A stretch of 38,430 bases of DNA from an uncultured Lachnospiraceae bacterium (GTDB lineage Bacteria > Bacillota > Clostridia > Lachnospirales > Lachnospiraceae). The stretch covers positions 1 to 38,430 of the forward strand of contig URUY01000031.1 of the NCBI GenBank assembly GCA_900551115.1. Reading direction: 5' to 3'. Within the stretch, counting starts at the first letter, position 1, and each line of letters begins with the position of its first letter. Shown here in pieces: positions 7,210 through 16,831 of this stretch. The notes beneath the pieces are model-generated. The model was not told where the DNA came from. It searched no databases and worked only from the letters and a program-made list of their open reading frames with translations. The position numbers were made by a program, and so were the translations under genes.

Positions 7210-7280
7210 TTACATACTTCTGTAAAAAACTTTCACCAGGAGAAGACAGGAACTTTCTTGCACATTTTTTGCAATAGAAG

Positions 7281-7309
7281 TTGACAAATATGTGCAGGTT
7301 GCATATGCT
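7281..7309 (+). promoter_or_regulatory. Promoter of cysE-pullulanase unit
   Basis: TTGACA (7281-7286) and TATGCT (7304-7309) are separated by 17 bp. The transcript would have an ~80-nt leader before the cysE ATG. The leader holds GACCACG (7321-7327), which can pair with CGTGGTC (7348-7354) followed by TTTCT, and an overlapping self-complementary CCACGTGG that could compete with it. Confidence 0.75.
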
Positions 7310-7395
7310 AAATAGAGGCGGACCACGGAAATTCACAGAACGAACCACGTGGTCTTTCTACGTTTGAAGAGAGTACAGACAGGGGAGAACGGGTT

Positions 7396-8109
7396 ATGGG
7401 CATGATACGCTTTATTAAGGAAGAAATTAACGTGATACGGGAAAGAGACCCGGCTATTCACTGCAATATGGAAGTGCTGCTATATCCAAGCTTCAAGGCT
7501 ATGATTTATTATCGCCTTTCCCATAAGCTGTACAAGAATCACCATTATTTTCTGGCAAGATGGATATCCCAAAAGGGAGCGCATAAAACAGGTATTGAAA
7601 TACATCCCGGTGCAAAGATTGGAAAAGGTTTTTTTATTGACCATGGTCATGGCGTTATTATCGGAGAGACTACGGTAATCGGTGACAATGTAACCTTGTA
7701 TCAGGGCGTTACACTGGGGGGGACCGGTAAGGAGCATGGAAAGAGACATCCCACGCTGGGAAACAATGTTATGGTGAGCGCGGGTGCAAAGGTATTGGGT
7801 TCCTTTACGATTGGAGAAAATTCCAAGATTGGGGCAGGCAGCGTGGTGCTTAATGAAGTGCCGCCTAACTCTACTGTAGTAGGTGTACCCGGCAGAGTAG
7901 TGAAAAGAGGAAACGAGTCCGTACCCAGAGCCGATATGAATCAGGTGGATTTACCAAACCCTGTACAGGAAGATATTTTGAATTTGCAGCGTGCCAATGC
8001 AGAATTGATTAACCGGCTGCTGGATTTGGAAAACGAAATGCGGATTTTGCGAAAAGGTAAAGAAGTAGGAGAGGTTGATGACACCGTACGAGTACAAAAG
8101 GATATATGA
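7396..8109 (+). CDS. cysE: Serine O-acetyltransferase
   Basis: A 237-aa cytoplasmic enzyme making O-acetyl-L-serine from serine and acetyl-CoA, the precursor step for cysteine synthesis. The N-terminal helical part includes IRERDPAIHCNMEVLLYPSFKA. From about residue 65 a left-handed beta-helix of hexapeptide repeats carries the catalytic and binding motif FFIDHGHGVIIGET and the GGTGK loop typical of CysE. The C-terminal tail after about residue 185 is longer than in minimal bacillar CysE and looks coiled-coil. AGGGGAG lies before the ATG. The last 32 bases overlap the pullulanase gene, an unusual pairing of cysteine and glycogen metabolism. Confidence 0.95.
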   Translation: MGMIRFIKEEINVIRERDPAIHCNMEVLLYPSFKAMIYYRLSHKLYKNHHYFLARWISQKGAHKTGIEIHPGAKIGKGFFIDHGHGVIIGETTVIGDNVTLYQGVTLGGTGKEHGKRHPTLGNNVMVSAGAKVLGSFTIGENSKIGAGSVVLNEVPPNSTVVGVPGRVVKRGNESVPRADMNQVDLPNPVQEDILNLQRANAELINRLLDLENEMRILRKGKEVGEVDDTVRVQKDI

Positions 8110-10060
8110 ATCAGAGGCATTTAAGAAAGAATGTATAGAAGCAGGGGAAAGCTGGGGAGCGCTGTATCAGAAAGACAAGACAGTTTTTAAAGTATGGGCT
8201 CCCTTTGCTGAAAGTGTCAGTGTGTGTCTTTACAGAACCGGCACGGACGGCGAAGCCGGTGCGGAAGGTATATCGCGGACAGCTATGGAAAAGACAGGCG
8301 CACATTCTTTTTCCTGTACCGTTCCCGGAGATTTAGACGGTATTTATTATACATATGAGGTAGAGCGGGAAGGAACCAAAACAGAGTGTACAGATCCGTA
8401 TGCGAGAGCCTGTGGTGCCAATGGTCTAAGGAGCATGGTGGTGAATCTTGCGGACACCAATCCGGCAGGCTTTGCAGAGGATGAAAAATGGTCTCAGAAA
8501 AAAAGCAATACGGTAATCTATGAGCTGCATGTGAAGGATTTTTCCTGGCAGGAGGAATCCGGCATCAGAGAAGAATACCGGGGCAGATTTATGGCTTTTA
8601 CACAAAAGGGAACCTCTTACCTGGGACATCCTACCGGAATCGACTATTTAAAGGAAATGGGCATAACGCATGTGCATCTGCTGCCCATATTCGATTATGC
8701 TTCTGTAGACGAAACAGGGTCGGGAGAGGCCTTTAACTGGGGCTATGACCCTGAAAATTATAATGTGCCGGAAGGCTCCTATGCTACCAATCCTTATGAC
8801 GGGCATGTGCGGATACGCGAATGCAAGGAAATGATAAAGGCACTGCATCAGGCAGGTATTGCAGTGGTAATGGATGTGGTATACAATCATACCTATTCCT
8901 CGGACAAGGCATTTCAGGTATTGGCGCCGTTCTATTATTACAGGCAGAATGAGGACGGAAGCCTGTCAAACGGTTCCGCCTGCGGCAATGAAACAGCCAG
9001 TGAAAGATATATGGCAGGCAGCTTTATAAGACAGTCCGTACTGTACTGGGCAAAAGAATATCATATTGACGGCTTCAGATTTGATTTGATGGGGCTTCAT
9101 GACACAGAAACGATGAACAGCATCAGAAAGATGCTTGATACGGCATTTCCACATAAAAAGATTCTGATGTACGGAGAACCATGGACGGCTGCTGCATCAC
9201 CTATGGCAGAAGGGTTTTATCCGGCGGTAAAAAACAATGTAAATATGCTTGATAACGGTATTGCTATTTTTAATGACAACACAAGGGATGCCATAAAGGG
9301 CAGCGTGTTTTACGGAGAAAAGCCGGGGTTTGTAAACGGCAGGAAAGGCTTGGAGAAGGAGGTGGCTTCGGCAGCACTGGCATTCTGTGACGGCGGTCAT
9401 CCGTTTTCCATGCAGTCACCGGCGCAAAGTATCAATTATGTTTCGGTACATGACAATTATACTCTTTGGGATAAGCTGGTAATTACGGCGGGACTTGATG
9501 ATTATCAGAAAAAAGAGGAGCGGATTCTTAAGGAAAACAAGCTGGCAGCCGGTATAGTTATGATGTGTATGGGAACACCGCTTTTTCAGGCAGGAGAAGA
9601 ATTCGGGCGGACTAAATACGGGGATGAAAACAGCTATAAGTCTTCACCGGATATCAACTGTCTTGACTGGAAAAGAAGTGTTGAATTTGCAGACCTTACA
9701 GCATATTACCGGGATTTGATTTCGTTACGTGGAAAAATAGGCTTCTTTACGGATAAGTCTATGGATGCCCTTGCCCATATACAGATAATAAAGGCAGAAG
9801 AGGATATGGTTAATCTCCTGATTGACAATGCATCCTATGGCAGGACTTTGTGGAAAAGGATATTTATCAGCTTTTATGCAGGAGCGGAAGCGGCAAGGAT
9901 TGAGCTGCCGGTGGGAAAATGGCAGATGCTTGCTGACGGCAGTTCGGCAGGCTTGTGGAAAAAAAGAAGGCTTTTTGGGAAAGCCGGAAAAGTGGAAAAG
10001 GAAATCAATATAGAGCCGGTATCCTTATGTATTTTAGGGAGCAGTGAGCAGATATCATAA
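8078..10060 (+). CDS. pulA: Type I pullulanase (glycogen/starch debranching, GH13)
   Basis: A 660-aa enzyme hydrolysing alpha-1,6 branch points. An N-terminal CBM48-like domain (WGALYQKDKTVFKVWAPFA, about 25-120) precedes the GH13 barrel. The type I pullulanase signature appears as FNWGYDPENYN near residue 219. Conserved regions I-IV are MDVVYNHTY (~263), GFRFDLMG with the nucleophilic Asp (~336), YGEPW with the acid/base Glu (~365) and SVHDNYT (~455). No signal peptide, so it acts on internal glycogen or imported oligosaccharides. The ATG at 8078 is preferred over a TTG three bases upstream because GGAGAGG sits too close to the latter. It overlaps cysE by 32 bases in another frame. Confidence 0.95.
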   Translation: MTPYEYKRIYESEAFKKECIEAGESWGALYQKDKTVFKVWAPFAESVSVCLYRTGTDGEAGAEGISRTAMEKTGAHSFSCTVPGDLDGIYYTYEVEREGTKTECTDPYARACGANGLRSMVVNLADTNPAGFAEDEKWSQKKSNTVIYELHVKDFSWQEESGIREEYRGRFMAFTQKGTSYLGHPTGIDYLKEMGITHVHLLPIFDYASVDETGSGEAFNWGYDPENYNVPEGSYATNPYDGHVRIRECKEMIKALHQAGIAVVMDVVYNHTYSSDKAFQVLAPFYYYRQNEDGSLSNGSACGNETASERYMAGSFIRQSVLYWAKEYHIDGFRFDLMGLHDTETMNSIRKMLDTAFPHKKILMYGEPWTAAASPMAEGFYPAVKNNVNMLDNGIAIFNDNTRDAIKGSVFYGEKPGFVNGRKGLEKEVASAALAFCDGGHPFSMQSPAQSINYVSVHDNYTLWDKLVITAGLDDYQKKEERILKENKLAAGIVMMCMGTPLFQAGEEFGRTKYGDENSYKSSPDINCLDWKRSVEFADLTAYYRDLISLRGKIGFFTDKSMDALAHIQIIKAEEDMVNLLIDNASYGRTLWKRIFISFYAGAEAARIELPVGKWQMLADGSSAGLWKKRRLFGKAGKVEKEINIEPVSLCILGSSEQIS

Positions 10061-10074
10061 AGGAGGAAAAAACG

Positions 10075-10353
10075 ATGGATTTTTTTAATAAGGTGGAAGA
10101 AACGATTACGGTAAAAGGCCAGATGGTAGTGGATAAGGCTAAGGAAATGGCTGAAATTGCCAGCCTAAAGAGCCAGATAAGCACCTGTGAGGAAGTAATT
10201 AAGAAAAATTATGCCGAAATCGGTAAAATTTACTATGACAATTTTGGAGACTGCCCGGAGGAGCTTTTTGTAAAGCAGTGCCGTGCCATTAAGAATGCGC
10301 AGGCCGGTGTAAAGGATTTGGAAGCAAAAATCAAGGAAATCAAAGGGGTGTAA
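10075..10353 (+). CDS. Small coiled-coil protein, 92 aa
   Basis: A hydrophilic, predominantly helical protein beginning MDFFNKVEETI with heptad-like spacing through about residue 85. Two Cys (in ISTCEE and GDCPEE) do not form a known metal motif. A very strong ribosome binding site, AAAGGAGG, precedes the ATG. It follows the pullulanase by 14 bases, so it is probably the last gene of that operon, and it is followed by a bidirectional terminator. Similar small proteins are common in Lachnospiraceae, sometimes with an added zinc ribbon that is absent here. Function unknown. Confidence 0.8.
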   Translation: MDFFNKVEETITVKGQMVVDKAKEMAEIASLKSQISTCEEVIKKNYAEIGKIYYDNFGDCPEELFVKQCRAIKNAQAGVKDLEAKIKEIKGV

Positions 10354-10369
10354 TAGCATACGGCAACAT

Positions 10370-10405
10370 AAAAGGGACCGCTCATATGAGCGGTCCCTTT
10401 TGTGT
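10370..10405. terminator. Bidirectional rho-independent terminator
   Basis: A perfect palindromic stem (10370-10384 with 10387-10401) has A-runs on the left and T-runs on the right. It separates the coiled-coil gene from the convergent PBP gene and can serve both strands. Confidence 0.93.
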
Positions 10406-10426
10406 TATGGGCAAGATGTTTTATGC

Positions 10427-13051
10427 CTAATAGTAGAAATTGTAGCCTCGCTGCAGCAGTTCCGCACGCTGCTGTTCGATGATATTCGGATAATCCGGAT
10501 TAGCATAGAATTCAGCGTTATGAGGACAGGTAGTGGAGGTAGCCGGTGTATTGGTAGTAATCGTTCCGTCAGGGTTTTGTGTAATGGTAGTTGAACCGGC
10601 TAACAGGGAAGGATCTTCTGTGAGAGGAAGCGTCAGTACACCCGGCAGCTTGAACGGACAGTCCACACTTGCGGGCAGGTTGCTGTATGCACACACATCA
10701 CCTGCATAATGCACGTTACAGGTTTCGGTGGGTACGGTTCCTTCCGCAAAATACTCGGTTCTTACGGTACCCTGTACATCACACAGTCCGGCTACCGGCA
10801 GCTTGCCGGAAAGGGAGCAGACCTGTGCCTGTACAATACCGCTCGGAATGGAGAAACTCTGGTTGGGCAGCTCGGCATGTATTTCCGACATGACCGCACG
10901 CCACAGTTTTTTTGCAAGGTTGGTTTCACCTGCTTTACTGCTTAATTCGATATTGTTGTCATAGCCGGCCCAGGTAACTGCCGTATAGTAAGGGGTGTAA
11001 CCTGCAAACCATACGTCTCTGTTATCGGAGGTAGTACCGGTCTTGCCGGCAATGGACATGCCGCCGAATTTGACAGAGGTACCGGTACCGATGGTAATGG
11101 TGTCCGACATGGCGCTTGTTAAAAGAAAGGCTGTAGTTTCTTTCAATACCTGCCTTGTTTCCGGTACGGTATGGTCAATAATTACGTTTCCGTCAGAGTC
11201 AAGCACTCTGGTGTATAACCGGGGCTTGTTGTATACGCCGTCATTGGCAATGGTAGCATAGGCTGCGCACAGCTCCAAGTTAGTAACACCGGTATAAAGA
11301 CCGCCGAGAGCCATGGGCTGATAGCAGTCCTCCACCTCCGTAAGGGTTGTAAAACCAAAGTTTTCCAGATAGTCAAAGCCAAGCTTAGGCGTAATCTGGG
11401 TCAGACATTTTACGGTTACAATGTTCATGGAATGGTAAATACCCTTTCGGATAGAGCTGATTCCTTCATAGGGAGGATTGCTGTACCAGTTGTTGACTGG
11501 AGTGCCGTCATTGTAATTAAAGGGCGCGTCATTAAATACGGTTGCCAGTGTCATGCCGGCACTGTCTAAGGCCGGTGCATAGGTCGACACAACCTTAAAG
11601 GTAGAACCGGGCTGGCGGGGAGTGGAGGTGGCACGGTTTAAGGTACGGCTTCCCTCCTTGGCGCCGCGTCCGCCAATCATGGCAACAACGTAGCCGGTAT
11701 TTTGGTCTATAATCGTTAAGGATACCTGAGGCTGCGGCGTCAGGGAGATATTTTCTTTAATTTCCGTATCGCCTTCGGTCATAATGGCAGCCTTGTAAGT
11801 ATCGATGGCAGCATAAGCGTCATCAATGGAGCTGAAGATCAGATTAAACTTTTTATCCTGATTTTCAACAAACCAGGTCTTCATCATTTCCTTGCTGTAG
11901 TTGACGTATTCGCCGTCCGCATTTTGGATGGTCAGCTCATAGGTCAGATACCATTTGACATTTTCGGGATAGTTTTCAGGATTGGAAAATACGCTGTCGG
12001 CAATAGCCTGAATCTGCGGGTCCAGGGTTGATTCAATACGCAGCCCGCCGCTGTAAAGCAGGGCAGAAGCCTGTGTGGCGCTGTATCCGGCCTCATCTAT
12101 TAAGTCCTGATAGACTTCTTCCGTCAGGGCGTCCACAAAGTAGGAGCTGACTGATTCGTTGGCTGTGGCAATATTTACCTCCTGAATACGGGCATATACA
12201 TCATCCGCCATGGCTTCGTCATATTCAGCCTGCGTAATATATCCCTGCTCCAGCATCTTTGTCAGAACACGTTCCCTTCGTTCTGCGTTGTTGTCAGGAT
12301 GGGAAATCGGATTCCATTTGGACGGGTTTTGGGTAATGGCAGCAATGACTGCACATTCGGACAGGGTAAGCTCGCTTACATCCTTATTAAAATAGCGGAG
12401 GGATGCTGCCTGCACACCCAGCGTATTCTGGCCTAAGTTTATAGTGTTCATGTAGCGCAGCAGGACTTCTTCCTTGCTTAATTTTTTGGTGATTTCCAAA
12501 GCAAGATACTGTTCCTGAAACTTACGCTGTATTTTTTCAAGCACGCCGTCCTCATTTACCCAATCGGTAAAAACGGTGTTTTTCAAAAGCTGCTGTGTAA
12601 TGGTACTGGCTCCTTCCGCTCTCTTGAAGCCGGATTTTATAAAAGTATAACCGGCACGGACAAGACCCTTTAAGTCGATACCGTTGTGTTCATAGAAACG
12701 CTGGTCTTCAATAGCGACAAAGGCATCGGCAAGATCCTGGGGAATCTTATCCATGGTTACCTGGACACGGTTGGAATTGGTTGCGACCAGTTTATCAATC
12801 TGATTGCCCTCGGAATCATATACAAAAGTAGAAAAGCCTACCGGAGCCACATCATTTACATCAATGTCCGGTGCGGAAGCAATGATACCCTTAAAAGCGC
12901 CGATTCCGGCAGAAGCGCCGATGATACCGGCGGCTATTATGCCTACAAGAAGCACCTTAACGCAGGTAAAAGCTATTTTCCTGCCCCATTTTGTGGCTTT
13001 GGAATTTAACTCTTTTTGCTTGGCACGGACTCCTTTTTTTCCGTAATTCAT
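10427..13051 (-). CDS. Class A penicillin-binding protein (PBP1A-like)
   Basis: An 874-aa bifunctional peptidoglycan synthase. A short cytoplasmic N-terminus and one membrane helix (about 33-55) precede the glycosyltransferase-51 domain with EDQRFYEHNGID (115-126) and ASTITQQLLKN. The transpeptidase domain shows the active Ser in GSTFK (~483), the SMN motif (~541) and GKTGTT (~670). The Thr/Ala-rich C-terminal tail contains several Cys. The ATG at 13051 is chosen because GGAAAGGTG lies nine bases upstream; the GTG at 13063 overlaps that site. Located in the membrane, it polymerises glycan strands and cross-links stem peptides; beta-lactams target the Ser. Confidence 0.95.
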   Translation of the reverse strand: MNYGKKGVRAKQKELNSKATKWGRKIAFTCVKVLLVGIIAAGIIGASAGIGAFKGIIASAPDIDVNDVAPVGFSTFVYDSEGNQIDKLVATNSNRVQVTMDKIPQDLADAFVAIEDQRFYEHNGIDLKGLVRAGYTFIKSGFKRAEGASTITQQLLKNTVFTDWVNEDGVLEKIQRKFQEQYLALEITKKLSKEEVLLRYMNTINLGQNTLGVQAASLRYFNKDVSELTLSECAVIAAITQNPSKWNPISHPDNNAERRERVLTKMLEQGYITQAEYDEAMADDVYARIQEVNIATANESVSSYFVDALTEEVYQDLIDEAGYSATQASALLYSGGLRIESTLDPQIQAIADSVFSNPENYPENVKWYLTYELTIQNADGEYVNYSKEMMKTWFVENQDKKFNLIFSSIDDAYAAIDTYKAAIMTEGDTEIKENISLTPQPQVSLTIIDQNTGYVVAMIGGRGAKEGSRTLNRATSTPRQPGSTFKVVSTYAPALDSAGMTLATVFNDAPFNYNDGTPVNNWYSNPPYEGISSIRKGIYHSMNIVTVKCLTQITPKLGFDYLENFGFTTLTEVEDCYQPMALGGLYTGVTNLELCAAYATIANDGVYNKPRLYTRVLDSDGNVIIDHTVPETRQVLKETTAFLLTSAMSDTITIGTGTSVKFGGMSIAGKTGTTSDNRDVWFAGYTPYYTAVTWAGYDNNIELSSKAGETNLAKKLWRAVMSEIHAELPNQSFSIPSGIVQAQVCSLSGKLPVAGLCDVQGTVRTEYFAEGTVPTETCNVHYAGDVCAYSNLPASVDCPFKLPGVLTLPLTEDPSLLAGSTTITQNPDGTITTNTPATSTTCPHNAEFYANPDYPNIIEQQRAELLQRGYNFYY

Positions 13052-13287
13052 AAGTTGGTTCACCTTTCCGTCTGTGCTGCAGACTATGTAGTGCCCAAGA
13101 TAAAAATGGACATTACGATTGCATTATACCAAAAAAACCATGGTAAATAAAGGTTTTTATTTTATATTAAGAATTGTTCACAAAAAAAACACCTTTTATG
13201 CTATACTTTTTTAAGGCAGCTGTATAAAGATGAATATGCAGGGAAAATCCTGCAGGGCCATAGTGATTATGCGATGGAGGGTAATTG

Positions 13288-13944
13288 ATGGAACAGGAGT
13301 GGAAAGAGCCGTATCGTGTGATAATAGAAGATGGAGAGGGCGAGATTACAGAAAAGAAATCCCGCTTCATTGCAACCGTTAAAAGGGTGGAAAGTGAGGA
13401 AGAAGCGGTTTTCTTTATTGAAGCTATGAAAAAAAAGTATTGGGATGCATCCCACAACTGCTCAGCCTTTGTCATCGGAAAAAGAGGAGAACTGATGCGT
13501 TCCAGTGATGACGGCGAACCTTCGGGAACTGCCGGCAGACCCATGCTCGAAGTGCTTTTGGGGGAAGGTATCCGCAACGCGGCAGTGGTGGTAACCCGGT
13601 ATTTCGGCGGGACGCTTTTAGGAACCGGAGGTCTGGTAAGGGCTTATACGCAGGCTGTCAAGGCAGGACTGTCGGGCTGTGAAATTGGGATGATGCGCCC
13701 CGGTGTACGGATGGCAGTAGAGGTGGATTACAATAGCATAGGTAAAATTTTATATATATTGGGAGGCAGGGGAGTAGAACCGGAGGAGAGCGTATATACT
13801 GACATTGTGAGGCTGGTGCTATTGTTCCCGGCTGAATGGAAGGATGAACTTTACAGAGAATTTACAGAGGTGACCGCAGGTAAGGCGGTAATTGAGATTT
13901 TAGATGAAATATATTACGTTGACAAAGAAGAAAGACGTGGTTAA
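13288..13944 (+). CDS. YigZ/IMPACT family protein
   Basis: A 218-aa cytoplasmic protein. The N-terminal IMPACT domain has the hallmark KKSRFIATV, SSDDGEPSGTAGRPML, VVVTRYFGGTLLGTGGLVRAY and AYTQAV motifs; the C-terminal part is the DUF1949-type ferredoxin-like domain. Eukaryotic IMPACT modulates GCN2; the bacterial role is uncertain and may involve RNA or ribosomes. The ATG at 13288 is used (GGAGGG seven bases upstream) rather than a TTG three bases earlier. The upstream intergenic region (13052-13287) is AT-rich; it must hold promoters for both this gene and the divergent PBP gene, but I see no near-consensus pair. Confidence 0.93.
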   Translation: MEQEWKEPYRVIIEDGEGEITEKKSRFIATVKRVESEEEAVFFIEAMKKKYWDASHNCSAFVIGKRGELMRSSDDGEPSGTAGRPMLEVLLGEGIRNAAVVVTRYFGGTLLGTGGLVRAYTQAVKAGLSGCEIGMMRPGVRMAVEVDYNSIGKILYILGGRGVEPEESVYTDIVRLVLLFPAEWKDELYREFTEVTAGKAVIEILDEIYYVDKEERRG

Positions 13945-13993
13945 AATGAAATTTGGAAAATAATTCTCCTAAGTTAGAAAGGTGGTGGTTTTT

Positions 13994-14107
13994 ATGAAGT
14001 CGCACAGTAAGACCCATAGTTCAGACAATCCTCTTCCTGCCCGATGCATGAAGACCACATTTACAACTAAAGGAGAAAGAAAATGGATGAAATCAAGGAA
14101 TTATTAG
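13994..14107 (+). CDS. Possible leader peptide overlapping mgtE
   Basis: A 37-codon frame begins at an ATG preceded by GAAAGGTGGTGG and ends 25 bases inside mgtE in another frame. The peptide starts MKSHSKTHSSDNPLPARCMK; it is basic and not recognisable. The overlap could couple translation to mgtE or act as a regulatory upstream frame. I looked for a magnesium M-box riboswitch in this interval and the space is too short. It may be chance. Confidence 0.3.
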   Translation: MKSHSKTHSSDNPLPARCMKTTFTTKGERKWMKSRNY

Positions 14108-15414
14108 CAACCCGTCAGTATACATCCCTGCGCCAGAAGCTGGCTGAGATGAATGAAGCGGATGTTGCGGTACTTTTAGAGCAGCTTGAAGAGGAAGAAA
14201 TGCTGAAGGTATTCCGGATTCTTCCCAAGGATCTGGCAGCAGATGTGTTTTCCTATATGGAAGTGGAAAACCAGCAGATGATTATTACCTCCCTTTCAGA
14301 ACGGGATGCAGCCGGTATCATCAACAATCTGATGGCCGATGATGCAACGGATCTTTTGGAGGAGATGCCTTCTAATATAGTAAAGAAGCTGCTTGCAAAT
14401 GCAAGCCCTGAGACACGCAGGGATATCAATCATCTTCTCAGATATCCGGAGGATTCTGCCGGAAGCATTATGACGGTGGAGTACGTGGATTTAAAGGAAT
14501 CCCTTACCGTAGAGGAAGCCATTGCCCGCATCAGAAAAGTAGGCGTGGACTCTGAGACGATAAACATCTGTTATGTATTGGATTCCCAGAGGAAGTTAAT
14601 CGGTACGGTGGCGTTAAGATATCTTCTGCTCAGCAGCCCTGATGAAATTATCGGGGAAATCATGCATGAGAACGTTATTTCCATCAATACCCTGATGGAT
14701 CAGGAAGAGGTTGCCGCTCAGTTTAAGAAATACGATTTTACCTCCATGCCGGTTGTAGACAATGAAAACCGGCTTGTTGGTATTATAACAGTCGATGATA
14801 TTGTGGATATTATGGAAGAAGAGGCTACCGAGGATATTGAAAAGATGGCGGCTATCGTACCTTCCGACAAGCCTTATATGAAAACGGGTATTTTTGAAAC
14901 CTTTAGAAAGAGAATCCCCTGGCTGTTGCTGTTGATGGTTTCCGCTACCTTCACCGGTCAGATTATCAGCCGTTTTGAGGATGCGCTCAGTGCCTGTGCC
15001 GCACTCACCATGTTTATTCCCATGCTGATGGATACGGGCGGCAATGCCGGCGGACAGGCAAGCGTTATGATTATCCGTGGGCTTTCTTTGGGAGAAATTG
15101 CGTATAAGGATGTGTTCCATGTTATATGGAAGGAAGCCAGAGTTGCCTTTTTATGCGGTATTACGCTGGCAGCTGCCAATTTTGCAAAGCTCATGCTGCT
15201 TGACCGGGTAGGGCTTATGGTTTCACTGGTAGTATGCCTGACACTGGTGGTTGCAGTTATGCTGGCAAAGCTTATCGGCTGCAGTCTGCCGATTCTGGCG
15301 AAAAGAATCGGGTTTGACCCGGCAGTCATGGCAAGCCCTTTTATCACAACGATTGTGGATGCCCTGTCTCTTATGGTATATTTTCAGTTTGCAGCCCGCA
15401 TACTTAATTTATAA
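14083..15414 (+). CDS. mgtE: Magnesium transporter MgtE
   Basis: A 443-aa Mg2+ channel with the canonical order: a superhelical N domain (1-125) with EEEMLKVFRILPKDLAADVF, tandem CBS domains (about 130-250) including VDDIVDIMEEEATEDIEKM, a connecting helix, then five membrane helices. The pore signature PMLMDTGGNAGGQAS lies at about 313-327 and FDPAVMASPFITTIVDA in the last part. Cytoplasmic Mg2+ bound by the N and CBS domains closes the channel. AAAGGAGA precedes the ATG. The MATE gene follows after 43 bases and is probably co-transcribed. Confidence 0.96.
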   Translation: MDEIKELLATRQYTSLRQKLAEMNEADVAVLLEQLEEEEMLKVFRILPKDLAADVFSYMEVENQQMIITSLSERDAAGIINNLMADDATDLLEEMPSNIVKKLLANASPETRRDINHLLRYPEDSAGSIMTVEYVDLKESLTVEEAIARIRKVGVDSETINICYVLDSQRKLIGTVALRYLLLSSPDEIIGEIMHENVISINTLMDQEEVAAQFKKYDFTSMPVVDNENRLVGIITVDDIVDIMEEEATEDIEKMAAIVPSDKPYMKTGIFETFRKRIPWLLLLMVSATFTGQIISRFEDALSACAALTMFIPMLMDTGGNAGGQASVMIIRGLSLGEIAYKDVFHVIWKEARVAFLCGITLAAANFAKLMLLDRVGLMVSLVVCLTLVVAVMLAKLIGCSLPILAKRIGFDPAVMASPFITTIVDALSLMVYFQFAARILNL

Positions 15415-15457
15415 AAAGCTACAGGTGAGGTACTGATTTTATAGGAGTGACATAAAT

Positions 15458-16831
15458 ATGGAAACGGATAATAATAATAAGCTGGGCACGCAGCCTGTAG
15501 GAAGGCTTTTATTCAACCTCGCCCTGCCGGCGATAGCAGCCCAGATTATCAACCTGCTTTACAATGTTGTAGACCGGATTTATATCGGCCACATACCGGG
15601 AGAAGGCGCTCTTGCGCTGACAGGTGTAGGCGTAACGTTTCCGGTTCTTATATTGATAGCGGCTTTTGCGGCGCTTGTCGGCTTTGGCGGCGCACCCAGA
15701 GCTTCTATTGCCATGGGAAAGCAGGATAATAAAAGCGCGGAAGAGATTTTGGGGAACTGTGTAGTTACCTTGCTTATACTTTCGGTAGTACTGACTGTTG
15801 TATTCTTTGTTTTTGCAGAGCCGATTTTATATGCCTTCGGCGCCAGTGAAGATACGATAGGATATGCACTTGAGTATATGCGCGTTTATGTTCTTGGTAC
15901 GGTATTTGTACAGATTACAACGGGCTTAAATGCCTTTATTACCTCCCAGGGCTTTGCCATGACTGCCATGAAGACGGTTATGATTGGAGCAGGCATTAAT
16001 CTGGTACTTGACCCTGTGTTTATCTTTGTGTTTTCCATGGGGGTACGGGGAGCAGCCATTGCAACCGTTATTTCTCAGGCGGTATCCGCTATATGGGTAT
16101 TTCTGTTTTTGACAGGGAAAAAGACAGTCCTTAAAATAAAGAAGGAAAACCTGCACTTTAATCCGTCTGTTATCGGTCCGGTTTTAGCCCTTGGTGTTGC
16201 GCCTTTTATTATGCAGGCTACGGAAAGTATTTTGTCAGTGTGCTTTAATACTTCTTTATTAAAATACGGCGGAGATACGGCAGTAGGTGCCATGACAATA
16301 CTAAGCAGCGTTATGCAGGCGGCTATGATGCCAATCCATGGCATCAGTCAGGGTATGACGCCCATTGTCAGCTACAATTACGGTGCGAAGAAAATGGACA
16401 GAGTAAGAAAGGCGTTCTTACTGGCGCTGGCCGCCTGTGTGGGATATACCCTGTTTTTGTGGCTGATTGCAGTAAGTATGCCGCAGGTTCTTGCAAGAAT
16501 ATTTACGCCGGACGAGACGCTTATAGAATATTGTGCATGGGCAATGCCGGTTTATATGGCAGGCACCTGTATTTTCGGAGCGCAGATTGCCTGTCAGCAG
16601 ACCTTTGTGGCAATGGGAAAGGCAGTGCATTCCCTGTTTTTGGCAGTTCTCAGAAAGCTGATTTTACTGATACCCCTTATCTATATCCTGCCTCGGTTCT
16701 TTGAAAATAAGGTTTTTGCCGTATTTTTGGCAGAACCGGTTTCCGATATACTGGCAGTAATAGCTACGGTGACCCTGTTTTGGTTTACGGTGTGGAAAAT
16801 GTTTAAGCAAAATGATGAGAAAAAGAATTGA
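15458..16831 (+). CDS. MATE family efflux transporter
   Basis: A 457-aa membrane protein with twelve predicted helices in two MatE repeats. The N-terminal GRLLFNLALPAIAAQIINLLY and PFIMQATESILSVCFN in the second half are typical of the DinF/MepA branch. MATE proteins export drugs or metabolites using Na+ or H+ gradients; the substrate cannot be read from sequence. ATAGGAGTG lies nine bases upstream of the ATG. Its stop codon lies inside the -35 box of the next gene's promoter. Confidence 0.93.
   Translation: METDNNNKLGTQPVGRLLFNLALPAIAAQIINLLYNVVDRIYIGHIPGEGALALTGVGVTFPVLILIAAFAALVGFGGAPRASIAMGKQDNKSAEEILGNCVVTLLILSVVLTVVFFVFAEPILYAFGASEDTIGYALEYMRVYVLGTVFVQITTGLNAFITSQGFAMTAMKTVMIGAGINLVLDPVFIFVFSMGVRGAAIATVISQAVSAIWVFLFLTGKKTVLKIKKENLHFNPSVIGPVLALGVAPFIMQATESILSVCFNTSLLKYGGDTAVGAMTILSSVMQAAMMPIHGISQGMTPIVSYNYGAKKMDRVRKAFLLALAACVGYTLFLWLIAVSMPQVLARIFTPDETLIEYCAWAMPVYMAGTCIFGAQIACQQTFVAMGKAVHSLFLAVLRKLILLIPLIYILPRFFENKVFAVFLAEPVSDILAVIATVTLFWFTVWKMFKQNDEKKN

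Noticed and set aside
13945..14082. M-box magnesium riboswitch upstream of mgtE
   Set aside because: The interval is shorter than an M-box and lacks its conserved core.
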